A DNA stretch of 64,000 nucleotides from Aspidapion aeneum (taxonomy: Eukaryota > Arthropoda > Insecta > Coleoptera > Brentidae). Both the position numbers and the translations under genes were made by a program. How positions within the stretch are numbered: the first letter of the stretch is position 1; each line of letters starts with the position of its first letter. The stretch is taken from positions 96,280,185 through 96,344,184 of the forward strand of contig OY755042.1 in the NCBI GenBank assembly GCA_963576565.1, given 5' to 3'. Shown one piece after another: positions 37,601-43,010 of the stretch. The notes beneath the pieces were generated by a model. That model saw only the letters and a list, made by a program, of their open reading frames with translations. It searched no databases and was not told the origin of the DNA.

Positions 37601-38531
37601 TCCCTACTACTGAGGACTGATAAGGAGGAATGAGGCGCGGCCGCCGTTGTGTTTCGATGTTTATCGCCTTTTGGTAAAATTGCCAAAAATGTAGATTTGG
37701 ATCCAAAATCGGATCCAAAATCGGATATCGGAGATCGAAATCCAAAATCCGTAGATCTACAGATAAATCCGTAGGGTTGGCAACACTGTCCGAAAGCAAG
37801 CGACCAAGAACTACAAATTCATTCCCGTAAAAAGTCGGCGTCGATCCGCACTGGCAACAAGCACCGCTCTGCTTTGTTTGTGTGCGGGTGCATTTAAACG
37901 TGAATTAAAATATTGGCGCTTATAAGCGCTTGTTACCAGCAAGCAGGCAACCTGCTTTCTTTGTGTGTGTACCCTTAGGTGCCAAATGATTAGTGCCTAT
38001 AGGCAACACATTACCGAACATAATGAAAATGTGGCAAAAAATATACATATACTTAGTAGGTTAATAGACTGTTTAAAATTCTGTGGGATTTCTGAGGTTG
38101 CTCTACAGGGGCATGATTAGTCTGAAACTGGTGCTAATCCGAGCACTTTGCGCATCTAGAAGAAGGGCGAATAGACTTTATCTATAAACAAATTAACTAA
38201 AAACTACACCAAGTAGCTGCTTGTTTGTAAAATGCTAAAATAAAATTGTTTGGGTAAGTTTTTTTATTTCTGCCCCCCCAATTTATAACGTCCCCAGCCG
38301 CCACTGATAGTAAATAATGCTGTCTATTATTCGAATAAAATTACTTTACAGGAGGATGCGTGGGGACCCCTACCTTCGATCATATATGCCCTTGTGGCAG
38401 GGCTTGGAGCGGTTATAGGTCTTTTCTGCTTCCCAGAGACTAAAAACAAGCAACTGCCTGACAATGTCCAGGAAGCGGAAAATATCAGAAATGCCCCTCA
38501 ACTGGCGGTGAAGACGAGATTGCTAAAATAA
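1831..38531 (+). CDS. Organic cation transporter-like protein (SLC22 family, MFS), 9 coding exons, 552 aa
   Basis: A plasma-membrane solute carrier of the SLC22/organic cation transporter type; the substrate cannot be deduced. Exons joined: 1831-1991, 2628-2868, 11132-11235, 19431-19585, 21151-21265, 27321-27526, 30713-31009, 32494-32693, 38352-38531. All introns are GT-AG, the phases agree throughout, and the sum is 552 codons plus TAA, normal for the family. Seen: TM1 near residues 22-45; a Cys-rich extracellular loop (residues 46-140) with N-glycosylation sequons at N78 and N104; the MFS signature GYVADRIGRR (164-173); GYVLATEIVAPEWR (217-230); SESVRW (280-285), where the family usually has ESPRW; the second-half signature GYIAQRFGRK (395-404); YVWTAELFPTYLRQ (457-470); and FPETKNKQLPD (520-530) before a short cytoplasmic tail. 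The gene spans 36.7 kb because its introns are full of TEs. Whether it is expressed is not visible here. Confidence 0.93.
2017..2560. mobile_element. Probable hAT-like fragment in intron 1
   Basis: It begins with CAGGGGCGCAACAAGGGGGG, a hAT-style terminus, followed by about 500 bases of low-complexity AT-rich DNA with internal CGCATTTTTT-like and CGAGAAGTTTTC-like repeats. No matching right terminus or target duplication was found, so the right limit is arbitrary. Confidence 0.35.
2628..2868 (+). CDS. SLC22-like gene, coding exon 2 (extracellular loop)
   Basis: The acceptor TTTTATTAG precedes 2628 and the donor GTAAAA follows 2868. It encodes the large loop between TM1 and TM2, with Cys at residues 55, 60, 92, 102 and 117 and sequons N78-R-S and N104-E-S. 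It ends in phase 0 after VRTIMHE. Confidence 0.92.
2929..3533 (+). mobile_element. Tigger/pogo-type element (non-autonomous), TA target
   Basis: The ends CAGTGAAACCTCT and AGGTTTCACTG are flanked by TA. The interior carries repeated GCGGACAC motifs and a decayed transposase start with a CENP-B-type helix-turn-helix (LSARKIAEKCNIGKSQAA). No DDE domain is present. A second copy lies at 59536-60167. Confidence 0.88.
3655..3812 (+). repeat. ACAAAAGATCGAAA minisatellite
   Basis: About ten imperfect units of roughly 15 bases with the core AAAAGATCGAAA. It lies just inside one end of hAT copy A and is absent from the equivalent end of copy B, so it expanded after the two copies separated. Confidence 0.85.
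4230..4735 (-). pseudogene. hAT transposase N-terminal relic (TTF-type zinc finger)
   Basis: On the minus strand a stretch resembles the zinc-finger MYM/THAP0-like hAT transposases: LGPHRPDLKINQ, then YNRKFNKKLYDAKYWLCGC and a Phe/Cys-rich end (SAFFALFVLL) of the TTF-type zinc finger. The frame then stops. The catalytic DDE and C-terminal dimerisation regions are missing. Confidence 0.6.
5240..5340. mobile_element. Short G/C-rich insert in the R1-like relic
   Basis: About 100 bases interrupt the reverse transcriptase: a T-rich start, then GGGGGGCTCGGGCCCCGAGG ending in gtgcgcccatg. A related block, gggcgcaccaagggggcgg, occurs near 21867 in inverted order. It is probably a hAT terminal fragment or MITE; the borders are uncertain. 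Confidence 0.4.
5703..5855. mobile_element. Small palindromic MITE
   Basis: ACACAATCCCTAGATATGCA at 5703 returns inverted, ending 5855, with further pairing inward (AGCAGCGGAGAGAT). About 60 bases per arm. No coding capacity. It interrupts the R1-like relic. Confidence 0.7.
6190..6650. mobile_element. Foldback MITE
   Basis: TCTGTACAAAATCTTAG at about 6206 and CTAAGATTTTGTACAGAT at about 6602 are the ends of inverted arms. The arms also contain TATTCCTGAGGTCAAAATAA and a GCTCCGTTTC block. The loop is non-coding. The sequences outside (gaggtctgtc at 6105, gacaccctgt at 6629) may extend the arms. Confidence 0.65.
6656..6885. other. Intron 2 spacer with a 70-bp direct repeat
   Basis: No gene. 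The last ~70 bases, from TACTTCTTAAAAAACAACCG to TTCTTGTTGTTGTGA, are repeated directly right after the mariner copy (about 8113-8185), so the mariner sits between two copies of this sequence. Confidence 0.5.
6917..7680. mobile_element. Partial copy of the large foldback family seen at 40850-44945
   Basis: GGGTGGGTCAAAAAAACCGG, AGTGCA-type text, GGTCCGCCATTTCAAAATCC and CTTCAAAGATGCTCGTTTAT match the left arm at 40850 almost in order. No right arm is present here, so this is a truncated copy. Confidence 0.6.
7706..7790 (+). repeat. GC-rich GGCGAAT minisatellite
   Basis: Five degenerate units of about 17 bases (core GCGGCGAATYG) in otherwise AT-rich DNA. A similar short GC-rich array with a different unit lies at 27111-27190. 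Confidence 0.75.
8282..9228 (-). mobile_element. PIF/Harbinger-like element, copy 1
   Basis: TIRs start GGCCATACACACAGAGGTTG and end inverted at about 9228. The minus strand carries the N-terminal part of a Harbinger-type transposase (about 9060-8640): KSYLLKRKLFSHD, LRENDPDDFKNYLRMDINTY, LLLNLVRDDL. The reading frame then fails and no DDE domain remains. It shares a TTA junction with copy 2. Confidence 0.7.
9232..10088 (+). mobile_element. PIF/Harbinger-like element, copy 2 (right end missing)
   Basis: It starts GCTGGCCATACACACAGAGG after TTA. Plus-strand ORF at about 9496-9840 with FSHDLLLKELRENDPDDF and NLVREDLTKQD. A short GGTTC triplet expansion lies near 9270. The right TIR is absent: the element runs into copy 3 at a TTA. 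Confidence 0.68.
10092..11063 (+). mobile_element. PIF/Harbinger-like element, copy 3 (duplicated right end)
   Basis: It has the longest surviving transposase piece (open from about 10260 to 10913): FSHDLLLKELREN, a helix-turn-helix region PEQRLNAVLRFLATGSSYED, then VGISAQALGYIIPETC. The catalytic DDE half is deleted. The right terminal ~75 bases, ending GTATGGCCAGCTA, occur twice in tandem (to 10988 and to 11063). Confidence 0.72.
11132..11235 (+). CDS. SLC22-like gene, coding exon 3
   Basis: The acceptor TTTCTTTTAG precedes 11132; the donor GTACAG begins at 11236. It encodes residues 135-168: a short Cys-containing end of the loop (FDLQCSKAELC), TM2, and GYVAD, the first half of the MFS signature. 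The Arg codon is split with exon 4. Confidence 0.9.
11319..12805. mobile_element. Inverted-repeat complex of a ~590-bp non-autonomous element (units 1 and 2)
   Basis: GGGCTATCAAAATGGACGGG at 11319 returns inverted, ending 12805, with CACTTTGTTGACGTCA inside both arms. The plus unit 12224-12805 is full length and matches a single insert at 38645-39232. The minus unit at 11319-11620 is partial. Between them lies a different AT-rich insert with inverted ends AGCTGCGTTCGGTATTT (about 11793) and AAATACCGAATGCAGCT (about 12857). Confidence 0.65.
12884..13153 (-). mobile_element. Third, partial minus-strand unit of the same ~590-bp element
   Basis: The sequence from about 12884 to CAGGGTCGTGGCC and TTGTTGGCCTTGG (13153) is the inverted counterpart of 12224-12490. 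The half with the TGATAGCCC terminus is missing. Confidence 0.6.
13331..13725. mobile_element. TA-target MITE with CCTTCCTAGCC ends
   Basis: CCTTCCTAGCCCGCG starts after TA at 13329; GGCTAGCTAGGAAGG ends before TA at 13726. A GTGTGTGTGT tract lies near the left end. The same ends bound a much larger element at 40360-45381. The TA target suggests a Tc1/mariner-type transposase acting in trans. Confidence 0.7.
13738..14683. other. Intron 3 stretch without a recognised gene
   Basis: AT-rich DNA. CTTGCTATATCAAGAT (14093) is the inverted complement of a segment at 13207, and TTTGGAACACCCTGGAC (14223) resembles a mariner-type terminus, so this is probably decayed foldback or mariner DNA. A poly-A tract at about 14430-14443 could be a retroelement tail. 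Confidence 0.4.
14684..15240. other. Unrecognised relic with degenerate tandem repeats
   Basis: The minus strand has an 88-codon open stretch (14950-14684) with no family I recognise. From about 15055 to 15235 a ~26-36-base unit with the core CTCAGGCAGTCC / TCCATGGT recurs four times. No terminal repeats were found. Confidence 0.35.
15241..15937. other. Intron 3 stretch with no visible feature
   Basis: Very AT-rich sequence without convincing ORFs, long inverted repeats or splice structure. GAGTGTCCGTTCGCTGGAGC at about 15876 faintly resembles Tigger interior motifs, too weakly to call. Confidence 0.4.
15938..17512. mobile_element. Foldback element with internal degenerate tandem units
   Basis: The left arm (ATTCGACCCCGCTAAATTCG near 15975) and right arm (TTTAGCGGGGTCGAAATAGG near 17455) are inverted repeats of about 80 bases with C-rich/G-rich runs beside them. 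The interior repeats a ~230-base motif, including GGACGCCGCTGGAGA and AGCTTAGTTTTTAAGAAAATTT. No coding capacity. Confidence 0.65.
17552..19384. mobile_element. Long-arm foldback element, TA target, next to exon 4
   Basis: The ends CCGGGTGTTCGGCACATGAA and ATGCGCCGAACACCCTG are flanked by TA (17550 and 19385). Each arm is several hundred bases and meets near 18830. A separate hairpin-ended element (17755-18483) interrupts the left arm. Confidence 0.85.
17755..18483 (+). mobile_element. Hairpin-ended, GTCT-rich element resembling Helentron-associated (HINE) elements
   Basis: Each end carries a stem: AGCTCACACTACT pairs with AGTAGTGTGAGCT (17755-17790), and AGCTCACAC pairs with GTGTGAGCT (18418-18458). 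In between lie a GTCT microsatellite (17893-17942) and three ~115-base tandem units with GGGTGGGGGTA (about 18070-18410). A GTCY microsatellite, tandem blocks and subterminal stems are the layout known from DINE-1/HINE elements. No coding capacity. Confidence 0.55.
19431..19585 (+). CDS. SLC22-like gene, coding exon 4
   Basis: The acceptor TTTTTTTAG precedes 19431; the donor GTGAGT starts at 19586. It completes the signature (R-IGRR) and covers TM3 and TM4 up to ICGYVL. A foldback element ends only 46 bases upstream of the exon, leaving the acceptor region intact. Confidence 0.9.
19631..20600 (+). repeat. Head-to-tail dimer of a ~500-bp LTR-like repeat
   Basis: Two copies (from 19631 and from about 20132) share TTTCGTGGCTAATTGGGTAA, GGTAGCTTGAAAGCTTAACC, a TATA-like TATATAAATAG, AGAAGCGCC-TCTACCGAGA and CAGGCCAGATTAACGCTAAT. 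A third single copy lies at 33095-33545. Promoter-like content and tandem arrangement recall solo LTRs or Penelope-type terminal repeats; the class is undetermined. No ORF. Confidence 0.7.
20601..21150. other. End of intron 4
   Basis: AT-rich sequence leading to the exon 5 acceptor. A short palindrome, CAAGTCTATAGACTTGATAC, occurs at about 21030. Nothing else recognisable. Confidence 0.5.
21151..21265 (+). CDS. SLC22-like gene, coding exon 5
   Basis: The acceptor TATTTTTCAG precedes 21151; the donor GTAATC starts at 21266. It encodes TEIVAPEWR and the next membrane segment to TGDW. This matches the conserved stretch after TM4 in organic cation transporters. Confidence 0.9.
21578..24017. mobile_element. 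Foldback element with an inserted G-rich fragment
   Basis: The arms contain CCATAAGCCGTAATGTTAAC (left, about 21628) and GTTAACATTGCGGCTTATGG (right, about 23955), plus matching CATGGTCCCTTTTAT and AAAAACGCATTTTTC blocks. The arms are about 300 bases. The interior contains a hAT-like G-rich fragment near 21865 and otherwise non-coding DNA. Confidence 0.7.
24025..25445 (+). pseudogene. RTE-like non-LTR retrotransposon relic (reverse transcriptase to 3' end)
   Basis: The reverse transcriptase can be followed across frames: DICDNYRGISVTNTLSRIYG, EEQAGFRAGRSTSDHLF, then after an in-frame TAA LQKAYDSIPLNLLWKALEN, GLKQGCCISPTLFKIYL, then after a frameshift near 24580 CFADDQIVVAQDY (catalytic FADD) and VNLNKTEYMCIGG. 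The tail includes VWYGHVQRMNDERLPKQIL and GRRKRGRPRRSW. At least two stops and one frameshift make it inactive. The 5' endonuclease half is missing. Related pieces lie at 48060-48800 and 63340-64000. Confidence 0.8.
25494..27126. mobile_element. Foldback element built around a 118-bp tandem array
   Basis: The arms begin GCCAACTCGGCGCTGG (25494) and end CCGGCGCCAAGTTGGC (27126). Each is about 300 bases and shares CTAACACTACAATGTACG / TGTAGTGTTAACAGG blocks and TTGTTGTAATAAAAAACG. The loop is a tandem array. No coding capacity. Confidence 0.8.
25800..26700 (+). repeat. ~118-bp tandem array with GGCGGATCC boxes
   Basis: About eight units, each with AATGGCGGATCCAAAATGGC, TTCTTATTTACTAACCGATT, and a TGCTTGAGGTCATTTAAC block. 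Units differ by small deletions. The last unit passes into the inverted arm near 26680. Confidence 0.88.
27111..27190 (+). repeat. GC-rich GGCGCC-AGTTGGC minisatellite
   Basis: Four to five units of about 17 bases (GGCGCCGAGTTGGC and variants) at the right end of the foldback element. They derive from its terminal sequence, which occurs once at the left end. Confidence 0.8.
27321..27526 (+). CDS. SLC22-like gene, coding exon 6
   Basis: The acceptor ATATTTTTAG precedes 27321. The donor is placed at 27527 (GTATGA) because only this gives phase 1, which joins exon 7 as Gly-Val-Asp-Lys. Reading on without splicing reaches a stop at 27574-27576. It encodes a membrane helix, SESVRW, and the start of the central cytoplasmic loop. 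Confidence 0.85.
28310..28405 (+). pseudogene. Helitron/PIF1-type helicase C-terminal fragment
   Basis: The plus-strand reading from 28310 gives VGQAYVALSRIKSWNGLL followed by a short tail and TAG at 28403-28405. GQxYVALSR is the C-terminal helicase signature of PIF1-type and Helitron Rep-helicases. No other helicase or Rep domain is visible nearby, so this is a scrap. Confidence 0.6.
28430..28925. repeat. Palindrome inside the CAGTGGCGTATA element
   Basis: About 100-base arms: TTTTGAAAACAAGCTTTTAT, CATAAAATAATTTTTTGAGT and TTCTGATATC on the left return inverted at 28840-28925. The loop includes three GGGTT units near 28698. Confidence 0.7.
29130..29440 (-). mobile_element. ~330-bp MITE family, copy 1
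   Basis: Shares CGATCCGACCGAGAAACG (inverted here), a CATTGGTCGAGACAAGTC block and GAACGATNNNATC-type ends with three other copies. The ends are inverted and contain TACTTGAACGAT. Non-coding. Confidence 0.65.
29445..29720 (+). mobile_element. ~330-bp MITE family, copy 2
   Basis: Plus orientation: GAGCCGTCACATGCTATGCG, AGACCTCTATTGCGCAAGC, CGATCCGACCGAGAAACGTT and GTCGAGACAAGTC, ending in AAGTGCGAGAATAG. It faces copy 1 head to head. Confidence 0.65.
29721..30320. other. Sequence between MITE copies
   Basis: Contains inverted CCCGGGAGAAAA / TTCCCGGGAA blocks (about 29840-29865 and 30229-30275) and a near-palindrome, ATCCACGGATCACCT to AGGTGATCCGTGG (30105-30140). This suggests a further decayed palindromic element. 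No ORF of interest. Confidence 0.45.
30320..30640 (+). mobile_element. ~330-bp MITE family, copy 3
   Basis: TATTCTGGGTCTTGAACGAT at the left and TCGTTAAAGACCCAGAATAG at the right are inverted ends. The interior matches copies 2 and 4, for example GCGCAAGCTTCTCCTACGAT and GGTCGAGACAAGTCA. It lies 70 bases before exon 7. Confidence 0.75.
30713..31009 (+). CDS. SLC22-like gene, coding exon 7
   Basis: The acceptor TTTTTTTAG precedes 30713; the donor GTGAGT starts at 31010. It encodes residues 328-426: the end of the cytoplasmic loop, TM7, TM8, GYIAQRFGRK and the next helix. Confidence 0.9.
31080..31710. mobile_element. TA-target foldback element with an AT microsatellite
   Basis: GAATAGACCGGTGTTCGGAT after TA (31078) and ATCCGAACAACGGTCTATTC before TA are the ends. 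The arms continue with CAGCTGATTTTTGTAAACAA and its complement. In the right arm an AT dinucleotide tract of about 48 bases (31639-31687) has expanded from a short ATATATAT in the left arm. Confidence 0.78.
31818..32387. mobile_element. Element with CAGTGTTGCCA inverted ends
   Basis: CAGTGTTGCCACTTCG (31818) and CGAGGTGGCAACACTG (to 32387) are inverted. The inner repeats CGAGGGATATATC and GGGATATTTTGTG suggest longer decayed arms. Terminus style is hAT-like, but no 8-base target duplication is visible. Confidence 0.6.
32494..32693 (+). CDS. SLC22-like gene, coding exon 8
   Basis: The acceptor TTGTGTTTCTAG precedes 32494; the donor GTAAGC starts at 32694. It encodes residues 427-493, including the conserved YVWTAELFPTYLRQ, and ends in phase 0 after HQKI. 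Confidence 0.9.
33095..33545 (+). repeat. Third copy of the ~500-bp LTR-like repeat
   Basis: Shares GTTTTCGTGGCTAATCGG, TTCGTCCTTATGGGACTCCT, AAGAAGCGCCATCTACCGAG and CAGGCCAGATCAACGCT with the dimer at 19631-20600. It is single here, so the dimer is not the only form. Confidence 0.75.
34321..35250. mobile_element. hAT-like MITE with mirror-image minisatellites, 8-bp target duplication
   Basis: The ends GGCACCGGTTTAAAAGAGCG and CGCTCTTTTGAACCGGAGCC are flanked by GAGGTAAA (34312) and GAGGCAAA (35251). The left half is an array of AAAAGAGCGACAT-type units. The right half is the complementary array of TCGCTGTTTT units. A GGTTC pentamer tract lies between (34725-34866). Non-coding. Confidence 0.85.
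34725..34866 (+). repeat. GGTTC pentanucleotide tract
   Basis: About 25 nearly perfect GGTTC units with a few T and C substitutions. The same pentamer occurs in shorter runs at 783-880, 9268-9290 and 27668-27700, in different element contexts. Confidence 0.92.
36179..37974. mobile_element. PIF/Harbinger-like element with TTA target, inside hAT copy B
   Basis: GGGTACGGACACAAAGAAAG at the left and CTTTCTTTGTGTGTGTACCC at the right are flanked by TTA on both sides. Copy A of the host hAT reads straight through this site (GATATTAGGTGCC), confirming insertion. It has no transposase; its centre is filled by a jockey-like retroelement. Confidence 0.85.
36262..37510 (-). pseudogene. 5'-truncated jockey-like non-LTR retrotransposon
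   Basis: Minus strand. The coding part (37502-36397) begins inside the reverse transcriptase at AFIDTIDHKLL and continues uninterrupted: TGVPQGSILGPILFLIHVN, FADD (usual form YADD or FADD), VKFLGAYLD, then the thumb and C-terminal region ending FYTYQFTD. About 368 codons are open. The 3' tail is a TTTA/TTA-rich repeat (36262-36304). The endonuclease and palm start are missing. The open frame suggests a recent, dead-on-arrival insertion. Confidence 0.82.
38352..38531 (+). CDS. SLC22-like gene, coding exon 9 and stop
   Basis: The acceptor ACTTTACAG precedes 38352. It encodes the last membrane helix, FPETKNKQLPD and the C-terminal tail, ending TAA at 38529-38531. The preceding TE (hAT copy B) ends 45 bases upstream. 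Confidence 0.92.
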   Translation, partial: EDAWGPLPSIIYALVAGLGAVIGLFCFPETKNKQLPDNVQEAENIRNAPQLAVKTRLLK

Positions 38532-38573
38532 AACAATTCGAGCAACATGATGTATCTACATTCCGTTTTACTC

Positions 38574-38579
38574 AATAAA
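38574..38579 (+). terminator. Polyadenylation signal AATAAA of the SLC22-like gene
   Basis: AATAAA lies 43 bases after the stop codon and is kept in the broken duplicate at 55749. A mariner element begins only 33 bases downstream, so cleavage probably occurs just before it. Confidence 0.75.
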
Positions 38580-38612
38580 AATTTTTGATACGTCCTATTT
38601 TTTTTCCTAATA

Positions 38613-40299
38613 CGAGGGTTGTCTTTTAAGTTTTGCATATACAACCAAGGCCAACAAAAAAATACAGGCCACGACCCTGAAAAAATCAGCTGTTCTCCGG
38701 GGGCTGCATTTTACATTGAGTCTTATAGGAGGTCAGACGTTTTTTTATGATATTTTCAAAATGGCACTACAGATTTCGGCGAAATTCCAGTGAAATATTC
38801 TCAGACACCATCCTCATATTCCACCAAATTTTTGTAAGGATGCAAGATGATTAAAAGGTTAAAATCTTCAAGACTTAGCATTTCTTAATTCGAATTCAAA
38901 TTATCCGCCATGTACCGCATGCCAACTGTTATATTTGACATATATTTCACGTAGTCATCTGTGTTTGTCACATTCGCTTCTGTTTTAAATTTAATTTTAG
39001 TCTGAGTTAATCAAGCGCCTCTGAAAAATTAAGGATTACTATACATTTTAACAAAATTGTTCTGCAAGGATATGGTAAAAACAATCTCAAATTAAAAAAA
39101 AAAAAATCAAATATTCACAAACCGTCGTTCCAACTTCAATATTTTAAAGACAATCAGCTGTGTCGTGACGCAACCATCGTCACAAAGTCAACAAAGTGGA
39201 GGATCGTGGCCGGTCCGTTCTGATAGCCCTGATACAACTAGAACAAAACAGAAGTATTCTCCACGAAATTATACTGCACTTTTACAGGCGCAAAACCAGT
39301 CAAAGCTGTATTTCAACTCGTTTGTTGGTACTGTCAAAATTGCGTTTATGAAGGCGTCGACTCTAGCCTCTGGCAACCGAAATCTTTGACGACGCAGTAT
39401 ATTCTTGATTTTCGAAAAATAATAGATATCGTTGGGGTCGGTCGAGACTGTATGGAGGATGGTCCAAAAATTCGACGTTTTCTTGGGTTAGAAATTCAAA
39501 AGTTTTTTGTGCTTTGTGCGAACTTGCATTGTCTTGGTGGAGGATGATTCGTCATTCCGGGTTCGTTTTTCGAAGCTCAGCGATAACTTTCGGCAAACAA
39601 ATGGTGATGTACCAATCGACAGTAACAGTCCTGTGATCTTCCAGAGGAATTGTTGCTAGATGACCTACTTTTTAGACAAATGTGGCGACCATCTTTTTGA
39701 ATACAGTTCGAGAACAGATGACTTTTACTGGCTTTTCTTCATCTGGGAACACCCAAACAGATGACTAACGTGACGGGTTCATATGAGTAAATCCGCGATT
39801 CATTACCACTGACAATGCTCTACACGTTTTCTAACACCAATTATTGACCCTAGCTTCGTTATGTTCTTCTGTTAGCGGTACCAGCGGGAAACTAATTTTC
39901 TTACGCCCAGTTCTTCATGCAAATTTTTGTGAATTGAGGTGTTTGAAATCCCCAATGAAGCCTCAATCTCGCGATATGTCACATGTCGATCTTCTGTGAC
40001 GAGCATGCGCACAGCATCGATGTTTTCCTGAGTGACAGCCGTTTTTGATGCACCTGGCCTTGGATGGTCGACTGATGTAGTGCTTCATTACAGAAAACAA
40101 AAAATCAATTCGGCAAGCCATTCTTGTTAAATAATTTCCTTCGAAAGCTGTAAAAAATTCACTGTAGTCATAAAACTATATGTGTTGCACTGAAGTTTTA
40201 AATTTAGGTTAGGTAAAGATTGAGGTTAAGTTTTAGTAACGACAATCGATCGATGTCGCCCTCTATGTTCCGATATGCAAAATATAAAGACAGCCCTCG
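38613..40299 (-). mobile_element. Mariner-like element with degenerate transposase
   Basis: CGAGGGTTGTCTTTTAAG and CAGCCCTCG ends with TA on both sides. The minus strand contains a mariner-type stretch VQENVEFLDHPPYSLD (usual HPPYSPDL), with stops. A ~590-bp non-autonomous element (38645-39232) has inserted just inside the left end. It lies just downstream of the transporter poly(A) signal. Confidence 0.78.
38645..39232 (+). mobile_element. ~590-bp non-autonomous element, single full copy
   Basis: It begins CCAAGGCCAACAAAAAAATA and ends CGTTCTGATAGCCCTGAT. It matches 12224-12805 in order, with CAGGCCACGACCCTGAAAAA and TGGCACTACAGATTTC. Its ends are only partly inverted (GGCCACGAYCC). Confidence 0.7.
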
Positions 40300-42480
40300 T
40301 AACAACTGCAAACCGTGCGCTTTTTTCTCAAAATAAATTGATTCGTGACGGATCTGATACCTTCCTAGCCCATTAGCACACTCCAAGTAAACTCCATGCT
40401 ATATCAGCAATGAAAACAGTTTGTTGTTAATATCTCAGAAACGAAAGATCGTATGAGGTTTTTAGTTGTTACACAAATTATTGAGAAAATACTTTCTACT
40501 CTATTTCGAAAACCGCATATTGATCCGATACATAATATTCCAATACCCAGGGTAATTGCCAATGCATAATGCAAACGTATGTCCTCGCGGTCCTTAAGAA
40601 AAATGTCCTGATTGGTTGCTTTCAAACACATATGCATATTATTTTCATATAGTACGTATAATTCCAATACCCACGGTACCTTACGATGCGTGATGATGAT
40701 ATTAGAAATAGCAAGATCAATGGGACATAAGTCTATCCTTTTTGCGGCCCTTGATAAAATGTCCTGATTGTTTATATTTTTACACATGCATATTATTTTA
40801 TTCGTGTATTCGTCACGTGAAATCATCGACTCAAAGTTGACAAAACTCTATCCACCGGGACGGCCAAAAAAAAACCAGACAAGTTTTTTTTCATTATAAC
40901 TTTTGAAGTATCTCATCTATTTTAATGGGACAAACTGCACTTGACAGAGAATTAATCAGAGTTGTGACTGAATATATCTCTTTGTCCGCCATTTGAAAAT
41001 CCAAGATGGCGGACGAAATTAAATTGTACCCTTCAAAGATGCTCGTTTATTCTTGTGTTGCGAACAGGTTTTAATTATTTATTTAAAACAGTAAAAAAGT
41101 TGCATTCTTACCACGCACAACTACGTAAGAATCAGCAAATTCGGTTTAATGGTTCTAAAAAAAATTTTTTTTTGTTTCAACCATTGTTTTGAACAAAATA
41201 CGATTGCCTTGCCAATCATGTCTGCACTTATTTCCTTATAAATTCATTACTACTGAACCGCCTTTGATAAAATAAAAAACATCCTGGTGAGAATTGATTG
41301 CTTTTTAAAGATCATGATCAAAATTTATCGCCATCTAAAAATTTAGGATGGCGGACAGCGGCCAGAATCATACTTGTTTCTTCAAAATGGGGTGTTTATT
41401 CTTATTTTCTGAAAATGTTTTAGTTTTTTTTAATCTATAGAAAAGCACCACTTTTCTCCCGCTTAACAAGGTACAAAGTAATAAAATCGTTGAAGTGGTT
41501 CTCACAAAATCTGATTTTGTTTTAACCATTGTTTTACAAATTATACAATTGCATTGCCAATCCTGTTTGCATTCAGTTCTTTATAAATTCTTTATTACTC
41601 AGCCGATTTTAGTGAAATAAAAAACATCATGGCGCAATCTGATCGATCTTTAAAGTTTGCGTCATGATGTTTTTTATTTCAGTAAAATCGGTTCAGTAAA
41701 AATGAATTAATATAGAAATTAATGCAGATAGGATTGGCAATGCAATCGTATAATTTGTAAAACAATGGAGCAATTCCACGCCAAGTCATCCAATTTACAA
41801 AAGAAGTGTTGCCGTGACATTTAATTTTTTTCTTAAATCATGCTTACTAAATGAAACAGCTTATGCTTAACCACTTTTGCACAATTTTAGATTTTTAAAT
41901 GCAATTACTCTGTTGTACACGCATTTGAAAAGTCTAAAAACGGGCAAAATGGGACTTTAAAGAAAAAAATTATGCTCATAGTAAACAGCACCTAAAAAAA
42001 ATTAACCTATAGTTTTGAAAGCATGCATAAAAGTAGTTTTCAAAAAAATGTGATGTTTAGCAAAATCTTTTATACTGGCTTAATTAGCGCAATTTAGAGA
42101 ATATCCAAAAAACGCACAAATTTTCGAAGTTTCCATATTTTTTTGGGGTATAAATGTAATGTTTTCTTAAATTTTTGATACAGTGATGGAAAGCTATACT
42201 CAAGGACTTTATCTTCCTTGTATAAAACATATTTAAAAAGTAGACGTTACGTTGGAGTTCCACGAAGAAGTTAAGAATGTCTGGGAAATCCCTCAACTTC
42301 AGCATCAAAAATGACCCTGTCTATCGGGGTGCTGGTGGTAATCAAGTAGGGTAAATTTTTCACTGTATCAGATACTTTTTAAGACAAGAATAAAAAATCT
42401 GGGTCTGTAATCCTTAAGGTCACTACACATTTTTTTGTTATTTTAATATTTTTAGTGATGTTAAATTGCATCACAAATTA

Positions 42481-42634
42481 CAGGCGTGGATCTACGGGGG
42501 GGATGCCCCCCCAAATCTGAAACTTTACTCAGTTTTGACACATAGAATACACCTCCTGGTCACTATGCAAAATAGTTTTGTGAAATATTTATTATGATAT
42601 TTTCCCCCAAAATAAAGTTTCTAGATTCGCCCCT
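42481..42634. mobile_element. Short hAT-type MITE (CAGGCGTGGATCTA ends)
   Basis: CAGGCGTGGATCTACG at the left and CTAGATTCGCCCCTG at the right, with G- and C-runs just inside. The flanks CAAATTA and TAAATTA suggest an imperfect target duplication. Confidence 0.6.
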
Positions 42635-43010
42635 GTAAATTAAGGGTTATCAGAAGGTAAAGTTTATTTATATGATCACTGTTCAATAAATTATGATCTA
42701 AACTCTCTTCATAAGGTCACTACACAATTTTTTTTAAAGTGTATTTACTTTTTTATTAGTTACCTACTGTCATATTTAAAAAATCGGAAAAGAAGTTGAG
42801 TTCTATAATTTCAGAAACCGAACAAATTTTTTCTCTGAGCTTGAAGTAAATTTAGCATTAATAGTTAAATCATCCAGAGGAGTGAAAGAATGGTGTCCAG
42901 TTGTTGTTTGTTTGAGATTTTAATGTAAAACAAATCGTTTCACAGTACCTCCAAACGCATCACATGGGTTTTTACCAAGCGTTAGTTTTGTACTTAGTTT
43001 TTTTAATGCC

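Larger units (their letters stand above)
35413..38306 (+). mobile_element. hAT element, copy B, perfect 8-bp target duplication
   Basis: CAGTGGCGACTGCTACAGGG at 35413 and CCAGCCGCCACTG ending 38306, flanked by ATAGTAAA on both sides (35405-35412, 38307-38314). A transposase start relic at about 35920-36080 reads YEFRLQIKSLG and NWLCGCQKQNAFFCF (TTF-type zinc finger). It is interrupted by a Harbinger-like element (36179-37974), at a position where copy A is uninterrupted. Confidence 0.88.
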
